NCBI GenBank assembly: GCA_001414325.1
Contig: LLKB01000007.1
Coordinates: 147,120-191,331, forward strand
Reading direction: 5' to 3'
DNA length: 44,212 nt
Source of the DNA: Butyribacter intestini
GTDB taxonomy: Bacteria > Bacillota > Clostridia > Lachnospirales > Lachnospiraceae
This document shows positions 32,824 to 41,964 of this stretch, piece after piece. Position 1 is the first letter of the stretch; each line of letters starts with the position of its first letter. The notes below the pieces were generated by a model that saw only the letters and a program-made list of their open reading frames with translations, ran no database searches and was not told the DNA's origin. The translations under genes and the position numbers were made by a program.

Positions 32824-33792
32824 ATGGAAGAAAAAATAGTATTAGTATTAAATGAAATGTCAGAGTATTTAACAGTAGAACAGATGAAAAAACTGCAGGA
32901 AGTAATAGTGAAAACATTTGCAGAAAATGAAGCACCTAAAACAGAAATATCAAATGATGAGTTTTTAAAAATGTTTCTTGATGCAAAGAGGATAGAGGGA
33001 TGTTCAGACCGAACTATTAAATATTATAGAGTCACGATAGAGCATTTGTTAAAAAATGTGGTAAGTCCTATCAGAAAAATAACAACGGAAATGATGAGGG
33101 CATATCTTGTTGATTATCAAAAAATAAATAATTGCGGAAAAACGACGGTAGATAATATACGAAGAAATATTTCAAGTTTCTTTTCATGGTTGGAAGAAGA
33201 GGATTATATTTTAAAAAGTCCGATGCGGAGAATACATAAAATTAAAACTCAAAAAACAGTAAAAAACATTATCTCGGATGAAGAAATTGAGAAATTGCGT
33301 GATAATTGCAAAAATATCCGTGATACGGCAATGATTGATTTGCTGTATTCTACCGGGATAAGGGTAGGCGAGCTTGTAAAATTGAATATTGAGGATATTG
33401 ATTTTTCGGAGAGAGAATGTGTTGTTTTCGGAAAGGGAGATAAGGAAAGACGGGTTTATTTTGATGCAAAGTCAAAAATACATTTGAAAAATTATATAGA
33501 AAGCCGCAAAGATAACAATCCGGCTTTGTTTGTAACTTTAAATGCACCATATGACAGACTAAAGATAAGCGGAGTCGAAATAAGAATACGGGAATTGGGG
33601 AGAATGTTAAATTTAGAAAAAGTTCATCCACATAAATTCAGAAGAACAATGGCAACGAGAGCGATAGATAAAGGGATGCCGATAGAGCAGGTGCAAAAAA
33701 TACTTGGACATTCTCAGATAGACACAACAATGCAATATGCAATCGTAAATCAAAATAATGTAAAGGCATCTCATAGGAAATATATAGCTTAA
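32824..33792 (+). CDS. Tyrosine recombinase, probably for hsdS rearrangement
   Basis: 322 residues, start at 32824 after AAAGGAG. The N-terminal SAM-like core-binding domain is at ~43-130. The catalytic domain has Arg180 (TGIRVGELVKL), Lys204 (FGKGDKERRV), His270 and Arg273 (HPHKFRRT), His296 (GHSQIDTT) and Tyr305 (MQYAIV). All family residues are present, so it should be active. Recombinases of this type between hsdS copies mediate specificity switching in several Firmicutes and Bacteroidetes systems (for example the PsrA/CreX class). Repeats here are direct, so excision or replacement rather than inversion is expected. It has no excisionase neighbour, which also fits a dedicated invertase-like role. 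Confidence 0.9.
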   Translation: MEEKIVLVLNEMSEYLTVEQMKKLQEVIVKTFAENEAPKTEISNDEFLKMFLDAKRIEGCSDRTIKYYRVTIEHLLKNVVSPIRKITTEMMRAYLVDYQKINNCGKTTVDNIRRNISSFFSWLEEEDYILKSPMRRIHKIKTQKTVKNIISDEEIEKLRDNCKNIRDTAMIDLLYSTGIRVGELVKLNIEDIDFSERECVVFGKGDKERRVYFDAKSKIHLKNYIESRKDNNPALFVTLNAPYDRLKISGVEIRIRELGRMLNLEKVHPHKFRRTMATRAIDKGMPIEQVQKILGHSQIDTTMQYAIVNQNNVKASHRKYIA

Positions 33793-33860
33793 ACAGATTT
33801 TAGCAAAGCGAAAAGATTTATAAATTCATCTTCAATGACAAGAGTTTGCTTCGGATTGAC

Positions 33861-33982
33861 CGAGCGTAAAGCGAGGGATGCTTCTTGACTGCAAGTCAAG
33901 AAGATGGGGTATAGAAATGCTGAAAACTCGGTAACTTCGGATTTGTGAGGAGGATGGAAAAAGTGAGATTGACAGATATATG
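33861..33982 (+). repeat. hsdS upstream direct repeat, copy 2
   Basis: Second copy of 30485-30607. It keeps the hsdS ribosome site and the codons for VRLTDI, then meets an in-frame TGA at 33981-33983, created by the junction with the central conserved region. Confidence 0.85.
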
Positions 33983-34655
33983 AATATTTTTAGACGAATT
34001 GGTGAAAGCCCGATTTGTCGAGATGTTTGGGGATGTAAGCATAGGTGATTATAGGTATGAAACTAGAAAACTTGGAGATGTTGCGAATATTGGCTCAAGC
34101 CATAGAGTGTTTACTACAGAGTTTGTTGAAAGTGGAATTCCGTTTTATAGAGGTAAAGAAATAGCAGAGTTAGCAAAGGGGACAAAGCCAACTAATTTAT
34201 ATTACATATCAGTGGAACACTACAATAGACTTACAAATGATGATACAAAACCGCAAATAGGTGATTTATTGATGCCGTCAATTTGCAATAAAGGTCAGGT
34301 TTGGATGGTAGATACAACTGAACCATTTTATTACAAAGATGGTCGAGTGCTTTGTATATCGCCTGATAGAAATATATTTAATACAAAATATCTAGAGTAT
34401 TTTATGAAAGCAAAAACATTAGTGGAATATCCAAAACTTGGTTCTGGTTCAACTTTTGCGGAATTTAAGATTTTTTTATTAAAAGATATTGATATATTAA
34501 TACCGCCTAGAAATATACAAGATGAATTTGCCGACTTCGTCCATCAGATAGACAAATCAAAAGTTAATTATTACTATAAAAACAGAAAAGACGGTTTTCC
34601 ACCATTATTGTTTATATATAGTGTGACAACAATAATTAATCTATCAGACTACTAA
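33963..34655 (+). pseudogene. Silent hsdS copy lacking TRD1 (alternative TRD2 cassette)
   Basis: The GTG at 33963 begins VRLTDI and stops at TGA 33981. From 33984 the frame of the central conserved region resumes (FLDELVKARFVEMFGDV), followed by a TRD2 different from that of hsdS (LGDVANIGSSHRVFTTEFVE ... GDLLMPSICNKGQVWMVD). The C-terminal helix begins (QIDKSKV) and is then replaced by unrelated residues to a stop at 34655. No ribosome site precedes the remaining frame. It is not translated as a full HsdS but can donate its TRD2 by recombination through the shared conserved segments at both ends. Confidence 0.8.
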
Positions 34656-34751
34656 AACAATATCGAAATGCAGTTGATTTCCCAAACCACCTTGTTTATA
34701 ATAATATCAAGACAAAAATTTTCAGTATGCTTTACAGAGGATGTGAGTGTT

Positions 34752-34985
34752 ATGTGTAATCTGAGTTTAGGAATAGAGGAAAGAGCTGAGGCGAGAGGAG
34801 AGGCGAGAGGAGAGTCGATAGGAGAAGCCAGAGGTAAACTAATCGGAGAAAAGAAAAGCAGTGAAAAGATTATTATGAATATGTATAATAACAAATTTAC
34901 ATTAGAGCAAATATCACTTGCAACTCAAAAAAGTATTCACGAAATTAAGGAGATAATAAAACAGAAAAACTCGGCAGTGGTATAA
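34752..34985 (+). pseudogene. Rpn-family nuclease C-terminal fragment
   Basis: 77 residues from ATG 34752; the frame is open from 34668 and no convincing ribosome site is present. The sequence (IEERAEARGEARGESIGEAR, then TLEQISLATQKSIHEIKEII) is the typical charged repeat tail of Rpn/YhgA-like nucleases. It is the same type of tail as in the gene at 1-627. The nuclease domain is absent. It sits between the silent hsdS copy and hsdR as debris of an earlier insertion. Confidence 0.6.
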
Positions 34986-35059
34986 AATCATATAAATAAG
35001 ACTTCATTTACATTAGTTAAATTACAATAATGTACTAAAGCTGTCAGGGGAGGGTGACT

Positions 35060-38000
35060 ATGGCAACAAATTTTGATTATTTATTGGAAAAAGAATTGTT
35101 TGGGGAGTTTGCCGAGCAGGCGGTTGAGGCGGAGAAAGCTATAGCTATATCACCTGCTACCTGTGCGATATTGTCAAGGAGAGCACTTGAGCTTGCTGTC
35201 AGATTCGTTTATTCTTATGATTATGATTTGAAACTGCCATATAGAGATAATGTCTCAAGTTTGATTCATGAGCAGACTTTCAGGGATATTATTGAGCCGG
35301 GATTGTTTGGAAAGTTAAAGTATGTAATAAAGTTAGGCAATATTGCCGTTCATACCAACAACAGCATTAAGCGTGATGATGCATTGTTGTCACTCAGGAA
35401 TCTTTTTTGTTTTTGCGACTGGATTGATTATAGTTATTCTAAAGAATATCACAATAGGACATTTAAAGAAAATATTGTTCCGACAGGCAAAGAGGAGTCG
35501 GTAAAGGCTTCAAAATTAAAAGAATTATATGAGTCCTTGTCGGGCAAGGATAAAAAGCTTGATGAAGTTTTAAAAGAAAATGAAAATCTCCGTATTGAGA
35601 TGGCAAAACTGCGTGAGGAAAATATAAAGAACAGGACTTATCAGGTTGACGAGATAAGCGAAGCTAAGACACGCAAGTATTACATAGATTTAGAATTAAA
35701 AGAAGCAGGATGGATTATCGGAAAGAATGTGACTGAGGAAGAAGAAGTTACAGGTATGCCAAATGCAAGCGGAATAGGTTATGTAGACTATGTGCTTTGG
35801 GGGAAAGATAATTTGCCATTGGCTGTGGTAGAAGCCAAGAAATCAACTGTTAATCCTAAAGTTGGCAGTCATCAGGCTAAGTTGTATGCGGATTGTTTGC
35901 AAAATAAATATAACCAAAGACCGTTGATTTTTACTACAAACGGTTTTGAATTTTACTACAAAAATGATTATATGAATTATGCTGAGAGAGAAGTTTCGGG
36001 ATTTTTCACTCAGGATGAATTACAGTTAGAGATTGACAGAAGAAAATTAAGAACACCTTTGGTTAATGTGGAAATCAATGATAAGATTACTGACAGACCA
36101 TATCAGAAAGAAGCAGTTCTGGCTGTTTGTGATGCTATTGAAAAAAGACATAGAAAAATGCTGATAGTACAGGCTACAGGTTCGGGAAAAACAAGAGTCA
36201 GTATCAGCATTGTTGATGTGCTTAGAAAACATAATTATATTAAAAACATTCTTTTCCTTGCAGACAGAACGGCACTTGTGCGACAGGCTAAGAAGAATTT
36301 TTCAAATTTACTGCCTGATTTGACCTGTTGCAATCTGCTGGATTATAAAGACGACCCGGAAAATTCTAAAATGATTTTTTCTACATATGCGACAATGATG
36401 AATATGATAGATGAAAAGAAAAATAAGTTCGGAGAAAAATTGTTTACACCGGGACATTTTGACCTGATAATCATTGATGAAAGCCATCGAAGTATATATA
36501 AAAAATATCAGGATATTTTCTTTTATTTTGATGCTATGCTGATTGGCATGACAGCGACTCCAAAAACAGATGTTGATAAGGATACATATGCGATTTTTGA
36601 CCTTGAGCGTGGCAACCCTACTTTTGCATATGAACTTGAAACAGCAGTTGAAGAGGGCTATCTTGTAAATTATTCCACGATTGAAACTAATTCTAAATTT
36701 ATTGACAATGGTATTTGCTATAAGGATTTGTCTGAGGAAGAAAAAGAAGAATTTGAAGATACTTTTGACGATGACCCGGTGATTGAAGATACGGTTTTGA
36801 GTTCAGAACTTAACACATGGGTGTATAACACAGACACTATAGACAGCGTTTTATCGGTTTTGCTTGACAAAGGAATTAAAGTTGAGGGAGGAGACAAGCT
36901 CGGCAAAACGATTATTTTTGCTAAGAATAATCGCCATGCGAAAGCTATTGTTGACAGATTTTTGGCGAGATTTCCCGAATACGGTGGGGATTTTATCAAG
37001 GAAATTGACTATAGCATCAAGTATGTTGATTCGCTTATTGACGATTTCAGTGATAAAAATAAAATGCCGCAGATAGCAGTTTCAGTGGATATGCTTGACA
37101 CGGGTATTGATATTCCTGAGATTACAAATCTTGTTTTCTTTAAAAAGGTTAAAAGTTATGCTAAATTCTGGCAGATGGTAGGTCGTGGAACAAGACTTTG
37201 CAAGGATTTGTTTGGCGAGGGACTTGATAAAGAAAAGTTTTTGATTTTTGACTGGTGCAGAAATTTTGAATATTTTCGTGCAAATAAGAACGGTACGGAG
37301 TCAGGAATACAGGAGTCGCTTGCCGAAAAAATATTTAATGTGAAAGTGCAGATTACAAGAGAATTGGAAAAACCGGAAAATGAAAAGTATTCAAAGTACA
37401 GAAATGATCTTGTTTCAGGTATGCACCATATAGTGATGGATATGAATGATGACAGTTTTCGTGTTAAAAGGCATTTACGGTATGTTGAAAAGTATCGAAA
37501 TCTTAGTAATTGGCAGTCATTAGAAGCTAATAGCGTGTCAGAGTTAAAAAATCATGTAGCACCGTTGGTTATGCCTGAAAAGAGCGATGAGTTAGTCAGA
37601 AGATTTGATTATCTTATGCACACTATAAATCTCGGCATATTGCAGAGGAAAAATATTTCCAAGCCAATAGATACGGTTGTAAAAACGGCAGTTTTATTGT
37701 CGAAGAAATATAATATTCCTGCAGTTCAGGAACAGAGAGATGTTATTGAAAAAGTACAGAAAGAGGAATTTTGGGAAAATGCCACGATAATTGAAATCGA
37801 TTATGTCAGGACATCGATTCGCAATCTTCTTCAATATATAGATAAGATAAAAAGAAATATTTATTATACGAATTTTACTGATAAAATCAGCGAACCGGTA
37901 GAGGGACAGCCGATAAGTGCAGCAAATAATCTGAAAAATTATAAAAAACAGGTTGAGTTTTATCTTAAGCAGCATCAGGACACGCTTGCCGTACACAAAC

Positions 38001-38401
38001 TCCGCAATAATGAGAAATTAACCCGTACGGATTTAGATACACTTGAACATATATTGTGGACGGAGCTTGGAAGTAAAGCCGATTATGAAAATGAGTACGG
38101 AGATACACCGGTAGGCAAAATGGTAAGGCGTATCGTGGGTCTTGACCGTGAAGCCGTAAATAAGGCATTTAATGAGTTTTTAAACGAGGAAAGACTGAAT
38201 GTAAATCAGTACCGTTTTGTAAGACTTATAATTGATTATATTGTGAAGAATGGAAATATTGAGGATAATAAGGTGCTTACGGAAGAACCTTTCAGAAGTG
38301 CAGGCAGTATCACTTCGCTGTTTAAAAATGATATGGTAACCGCAAAGCAGATAATGATGGTGATTAAACAGATACAGGACAACTCTGTTGAAGTTGCATA
38401 A
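35060..38401 (+). CDS. hsdR: Type I restriction enzyme, restriction/translocase subunit
   Basis: 1113 residues from ATG 35060, with GGGGAGGG upstream. Residues 1-~125 are a DUF4145-like helical domain; a coiled coil follows (~150-190). The HSDR_N PD-(D/E)xK nuclease shows Asp243 (YVDYVLWG) and Glu258-x-Lys260 (VVEAKKS). The SF2 translocase has Walker A ATGSGKT (372-378), IIDESHRS, and GMTATP. A later motif reads QMVGRGTRLCKD. The C-terminal ~350 residues are helical and would contact HsdM. It cuts unmethylated DNA after translocation and needs HsdM and HsdS. Its gene is complete, so the locus should make a working enzyme. Confidence 0.94.
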   Translation: MATNFDYLLEKELFGEFAEQAVEAEKAIAISPATCAILSRRALELAVRFVYSYDYDLKLPYRDNVSSLIHEQTFRDIIEPGLFGKLKYVIKLGNIAVHTNNSIKRDDALLSLRNLFCFCDWIDYSYSKEYHNRTFKENIVPTGKEESVKASKLKELYESLSGKDKKLDEVLKENENLRIEMAKLREENIKNRTYQVDEISEAKTRKYYIDLELKEAGWIIGKNVTEEEEVTGMPNASGIGYVDYVLWGKDNLPLAVVEAKKSTVNPKVGSHQAKLYADCLQNKYNQRPLIFTTNGFEFYYKNDYMNYAEREVSGFFTQDELQLEIDRRKLRTPLVNVEINDKITDRPYQKEAVLAVCDAIEKRHRKMLIVQATGSGKTRVSISIVDVLRKHNYIKNILFLADRTALVRQAKKNFSNLLPDLTCCNLLDYKDDPENSKMIFSTYATMMNMIDEKKNKFGEKLFTPGHFDLIIIDESHRSIYKKYQDIFFYFDAMLIGMTATPKTDVDKDTYAIFDLERGNPTFAYELETAVEEGYLVNYSTIETNSKFIDNGICYKDLSEEEKEEFEDTFDDDPVIEDTVLSSELNTWVYNTDTIDSVLSVLLDKGIKVEGGDKLGKTIIFAKNNRHAKAIVDRFLARFPEYGGDFIKEIDYSIKYVDSLIDDFSDKNKMPQIAVSVDMLDTGIDIPEITNLVFFKKVKSYAKFWQMVGRGTRLCKDLFGEGLDKEKFLIFDWCRNFEYFRANKNGTESGIQESLAEKIFNVKVQITRELEKPENEKYSKYRNDLVSGMHHIVMDMNDDSFRVKRHLRYVEKYRNLSNWQSLEANSVSELKNHVAPLVMPEKSDELVRRFDYLMHTINLGILQRKNISKPIDTVVKTAVLLSKKYNIPAVQEQRDVIEKVQKEEFWENATIIEIDYVRTSIRNLLQYIDKIKRNIYYTNFTDKISEPVEGQPISAANNLKNYKKQVEFYLKQHQDTLAVHKLRNNEKLTRTDLDTLEHILWTELGSKADYENEYGDTPVGKMVRRIVGLDREAVNKAFNEFLNEERLNVNQYRFVRLIIDYIVKNGNIEDNKVLTEEPFRSAGSITSLFKNDMVTAKQIMMVIKQIQDNSVEVA

Positions 38402-38621
38402 AAAATTAATTATTATATAAATTTTGTATCAACCAAAGGTTGAATGATTTTCTATTTTTGCGTTATGGTATTTTGAACTATATAAATATATACTTTTAAC
38501 ATAAACTCTGCAGGGTTACATATACAATAGGTAATTGTGAAACTTACTATATGTGCAAAAGTTAATTGCAGTGATGGTTTCGCAATGGCACAGTTGCATT
38601 TATGATGAAAGGAAAGTATAT

Positions 38622-39440
38622 ATGACAGTTGTAAATATAGGAGAGAAAATAAGAAAACTTAGAAAAGAAAAGGGGATTTCACAGGACACCCTTGCACAGT
38701 ATCTTGGAGTGTCATTTCAGGCGGTCAGTAAGTGGGAGAATGGACTTGCCATGCCTGATGTTACAATGTTTCCGGCAATCGCATTCTTTTTTGAAATTTC
38801 GATTGATGAATTGTTTGATTATGACAGAATGAAATTAGAAGAAAAAGTTATCACAGTCTGCCATAAGGCTTATGAAATCAGAGATGACAATCCCAAAAAG
38901 GCTGAAAAAATCCTTAGAGAGGGCTTGAAAAAGTTTCCGGGAAATGTGTTGATATTAAATAATTTGTTATATCCAATGATGATTCAGGAAGATAGAGAAG
39001 AAGAAATAATAGAGATTGCGGAAGTTTTAACGGAGACACCTAATGTTGAACTTGAAGTGAAGCTGGATTCATTTAGGATTATGGCAGAGACATATCATAA
39101 ACTTGGTGATTTGAGTGCGTGCAGGAAGGTTATAGAAAAAATACCGGAATTATATTTTTCGGCTACGGAATTAAAGGCAAGGCTGCTCGAAGGACAGGAA
39201 AGTCTTGAAAATGCGTCATTGCAACAGCAGGTATCAGGTTATACTCTTATAGAAATGCAGATGATAATGGCTAAGTTTTATGAAGATGCCGGAGATAAAG
39301 AGAAAGCAAAGAAAAAATATTCCACGGTTGCCAAAATAATAGATGCTTTTGAGGGAGACACTGAACCATTAGAGGGAATAAAATTAAGTGAGCAGGATGC
39401 CGTGAGACGATTTCGCAGAAAAGCTGAAAATGTGATTTAA
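38622..39440 (+). CDS. XRE-family regulator with TPR-like domain
   Basis: 272 residues from ATG 38622, after GAAAGG. Residues ~5-60 are a helix-turn-helix of the Cro/CI class (IGEKIRKLRKEKGISQDTLA, VSFQAVSKWENGLAMPD). The rest is a helical repeat region (NPKKAEKILREGLKKFPGN, AETYHKLGDLSACRKVIEKI, FYEDAGDKEKAKKKYSTVA) like TPR. Combination proteins of this kind are common peptide- or stress-sensing regulators. The target is unknown. The 220-base gap upstream shows no clear promoter but contains a hairpin CAACC/GGTTG after hsdR. Confidence 0.85.
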   Translation: MTVVNIGEKIRKLRKEKGISQDTLAQYLGVSFQAVSKWENGLAMPDVTMFPAIAFFFEISIDELFDYDRMKLEEKVITVCHKAYEIRDDNPKKAEKILREGLKKFPGNVLILNNLLYPMMIQEDREEEIIEIAEVLTETPNVELEVKLDSFRIMAETYHKLGDLSACRKVIEKIPELYFSATELKARLLEGQESLENASLQQQVSGYTLIEMQMIMAKFYEDAGDKEKAKKKYSTVAKIIDAFEGDTEPLEGIKLSEQDAVRRFRRKAENVI

Positions 39441-39499
39441 AAATGGACAAATGATGTAATTTAAGGCATTTGCCTCAATATCACAAAAGAATAATTAAT

Positions 39500-39539
39500 A
39501 AAAAGCAGGACCATCTTAGAAAAGACAGTCCTGCTTTTT
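39500..39539. terminator. Bidirectional terminator between the XRE gene and the GH5 gene
   Basis: AAAAAGCAGGAC (39500-39511) pairs with GTCCTGCTTTTT (39528-39539). The stem has A-runs and T-runs on both flanks and serves the convergent genes on either side. Confidence 0.85.
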
Positions 39540-39611
39540 GTATGTAGTTACAGGGACTCCAAAACTGAATTGTTGCAATCGTGATAATACAAATTCAATA
39601 ATTTAGTTGTT

Positions 39612-41747
39612 TTACTGTCCCATTTCATAAACTGCAATAGATGTAACAGTAGGAGCATTTCCAAATGTAAGATTAAGTACAGGGTTGCTTCCTTTCAATG
39701 ATGTAATCATAGATTCAGGAAGGATAAAACCTTTTCCAGCCCATGAACTGTTTGGATAGTTCTGTCTGTCTGTTGAAGAACCGTCTGCCTTATCTGTTGT
39801 TGATAACATAAGCTCTCCGGTGGCATCTTCCGAACTGTCCTCAAAGGTGACTTTTATGCAAGGTTTTTTAAACTGATTCCAGTCAAGCTGTAAGAATGTC
39901 TGATAACCCCAGCTGTTAAACTGAATCTTAGAATCATCTGTACATGATTCTTTTTGAATGAATTTTGATTCATCGGTGCTTGTCACTTTGTTTCCGTCTA
40001 ATCCGATATTGCTACCATCGTTCTTTTTCCATTTTCCTGTCCATGACCAAACTGGAGTTGCATCGGCAGGAACATCAACTGGTGTAATTTCTACAACAGG
40101 ATCATCTGAACGTGCTGTTATGTCTTTTGTGTTTCCATTAGAGCCTGTAAGGTTATTGAAAAATTCTGCAATATCTTTATAAAGCATAATGCATTTTTCG
40201 CGGTCAAAATAGCTGCCTGGTGTTTCCCAGAGTACCGGTAAAAGACCACGCTCTTTTGCAAGTGTTATAACATCGTTAAGGCAGGTTGTGACACCGACCT
40301 GTTTTGGATTACATACACCACATTCACCAATAATGACTCCATATCCTGCATCTGTAAATTTCTTTAATGAATCAAATGTTTCTTCTGTATGCTTCTTATC
40401 TTGTTCAGTATAGGTACCGTGTGCATCGTCACCACAGAAGCCCCATGGATCATAGTAGTGAACCGATACACTCAGTTTGCTTGTACCATTGGCATCAGTG
40501 TCTTTAGGCATCTTGTAGCTGTCATCTAAGGTGCTTTTAATATTAGTATTGTATCCGGCCAAAAGCAAATGTCTGTTTTCATTGTTTCCGCCTGATTTGC
40601 GGACAATATCAACAAAATCCTGATTTAATTTATTAGTCAGAGTATAACATTCAGCGACAGTTAAGTTTCCGGTAACACCATTTACTGCTGTGTTGAAACC
40701 TAAGTTATAATCGTTGATATGGTTGCCGAATTCTTCGTTCGCAGATTCAAAAATAAGATGATCTGAATAGCCTTTGAAGCGTTCTGAAATCTGCTCCCAG
40801 TATCTTTCATATCTCTTCAAAGCTTCGGCACGGGTGGTCTCATCAGCAATTTTATTGCCGTTTGCATCTTCAGTGCAGGCACCGAATTTACCCCACCATC
40901 CATAATCAAAGTGGTCATTGATAATAACATACATACCATCGTTAAGTGCATAGTTTACAATTTCTTCTACACGACCAAGCATTTTTTCGTTAATTGTATA
41001 GGTTGTATCGTTTTCTTTAACCATGCTGGTCCATGCAACAGGGACACGAATGGTGTTAAAACCATACGAATGTATAGCATCAATATATTTCTGTGTGGTA
41101 ACGGGTGCACCCCATGCTGTTTCATAATCAGTAGCATTACTGAAATTGTCTTTTTCGTTGGCAGCTTTTGTTGCTTCCATTGTATTTCCGAGATTTATAC
41201 CGATACCCATCTCTTTTTTGATAAGCTCCTGAGATGAAAGATTTGTACGCATTTTGCCGTTATCTTTTACTGTCATTTTGTCGGAAATACCACCTGCAAT
41301 TGAAACTTCTCTTGCTTCACCTATATTAGAAGTGTCGTCTCCTTTGTAATTGACAGGAGATGCTGTAGGTGTTGCAGCAGATTTTTTGATAACCTTAACC
41401 TTACAAGTTAATGTCTTTGTTATGTACTTCTTTGATGAAACAGGAAGGTAGCTTATCTTACAGGTGACAGTTGTTGAACCTGCTTTTTTTCCGGTTACCA
41501 CTCCCTTTTTAGTTACAGAAGCAATACTTTTTTTCTTGGAAGTCCAAGTAGTGGTTTTGACTTTTTTTACATTTTTTTTCACAACACTTAATTTTACATT
41601 TTTTCCGACTGTGACTGATACGGATGTTTTCTTTAAACTTACACTCGCTTTCTTTGCAGCTAAAGCCGGTATTGAGTTTGTGCCGGTTATAACCAGTGCT
41701 AATGCCATAGTTGAAGCCAGGCATTTTTTAAAAAATTTTTTTCTCAT
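39612..41747 (-). CDS. Secreted GH5 glycoside hydrolase (cellulase-type) with Big2 domain
   Basis: 711 residues. Signal peptide 1-~31 (VITGTNSIPALAAKK). Residues ~35-121 are a bacterial Ig-like (Big2) domain rich in Lys (SVTVGKNVKLSVVKK ... KKSIASVTKKGVVTGKKAG), which may attach the enzyme to the surface. The GH5 barrel spans ~165-535: IGINLGNTMEA, FNTIRVPVAWTSM, acid/base Glu338 in FESANEEFGN, VHYYDPWGF and nucleophile Glu475 in VIIGECGV. The last ~150 residues form a beta-rich, carbohydrate-binding-like domain (WSWTGKWKK ... QTFLQLDWNQFKKPCIKVTF). It should cut beta-1,4-glucans outside the cell. The start follows GTGAGGATCTTAT. Confidence 0.9.
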   Translation of the reverse strand: MRKKFFKKCLASTMALALVITGTNSIPALAAKKASVSLKKTSVSVTVGKNVKLSVVKKNVKKVKTTTWTSKKKSIASVTKKGVVTGKKAGSTTVTCKISYLPVSSKKYITKTLTCKVKVIKKSAATPTASPVNYKGDDTSNIGEAREVSIAGGISDKMTVKDNGKMRTNLSSQELIKKEMGIGINLGNTMEATKAANEKDNFSNATDYETAWGAPVTTQKYIDAIHSYGFNTIRVPVAWTSMVKENDTTYTINEKMLGRVEEIVNYALNDGMYVIINDHFDYGWWGKFGACTEDANGNKIADETTRAEALKRYERYWEQISERFKGYSDHLIFESANEEFGNHINDYNLGFNTAVNGVTGNLTVAECYTLTNKLNQDFVDIVRKSGGNNENRHLLLAGYNTNIKSTLDDSYKMPKDTDANGTSKLSVSVHYYDPWGFCGDDAHGTYTEQDKKHTEETFDSLKKFTDAGYGVIIGECGVCNPKQVGVTTCLNDVITLAKERGLLPVLWETPGSYFDREKCIMLYKDIAEFFNNLTGSNGNTKDITARSDDPVVEITPVDVPADATPVWSWTGKWKKNDGSNIGLDGNKVTSTDESKFIQKESCTDDSKIQFNSWGYQTFLQLDWNQFKKPCIKVTFEDSSEDATGELMLSTTDKADGSSTDRQNYPNSSWAGKGFILPESMITSLKGSNPVLNLTFGNAPTVTSIAVYEMGQ

Positions 41748-41964
41748 ATAAGATCCTCACTCTCTTTTTTAAATTAGATATTCGTATTTTGTTGTACTAT
41801 ATAATGTAAAAATACATTGTGATTTACGGGTATATAGCATAAAATGCAATATTAACAAAGCCGGATATCCTTAAATAATAATAACTTTTATGAGAAAGTA
41901 TTTCAATTATGTTTGATAATCATGTCTGATTTTTAATGCTAATTTTAGTGATTATATGCAATTT

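Noticed and set aside
32824-33792. The tyrosine recombinase as integrase of an integrative element with att sites.
   Set aside because: No tRNA target, excisionase, conjugation or phage genes are near; repeats on both sides are hsdS segments, which fits hsdS switching better.
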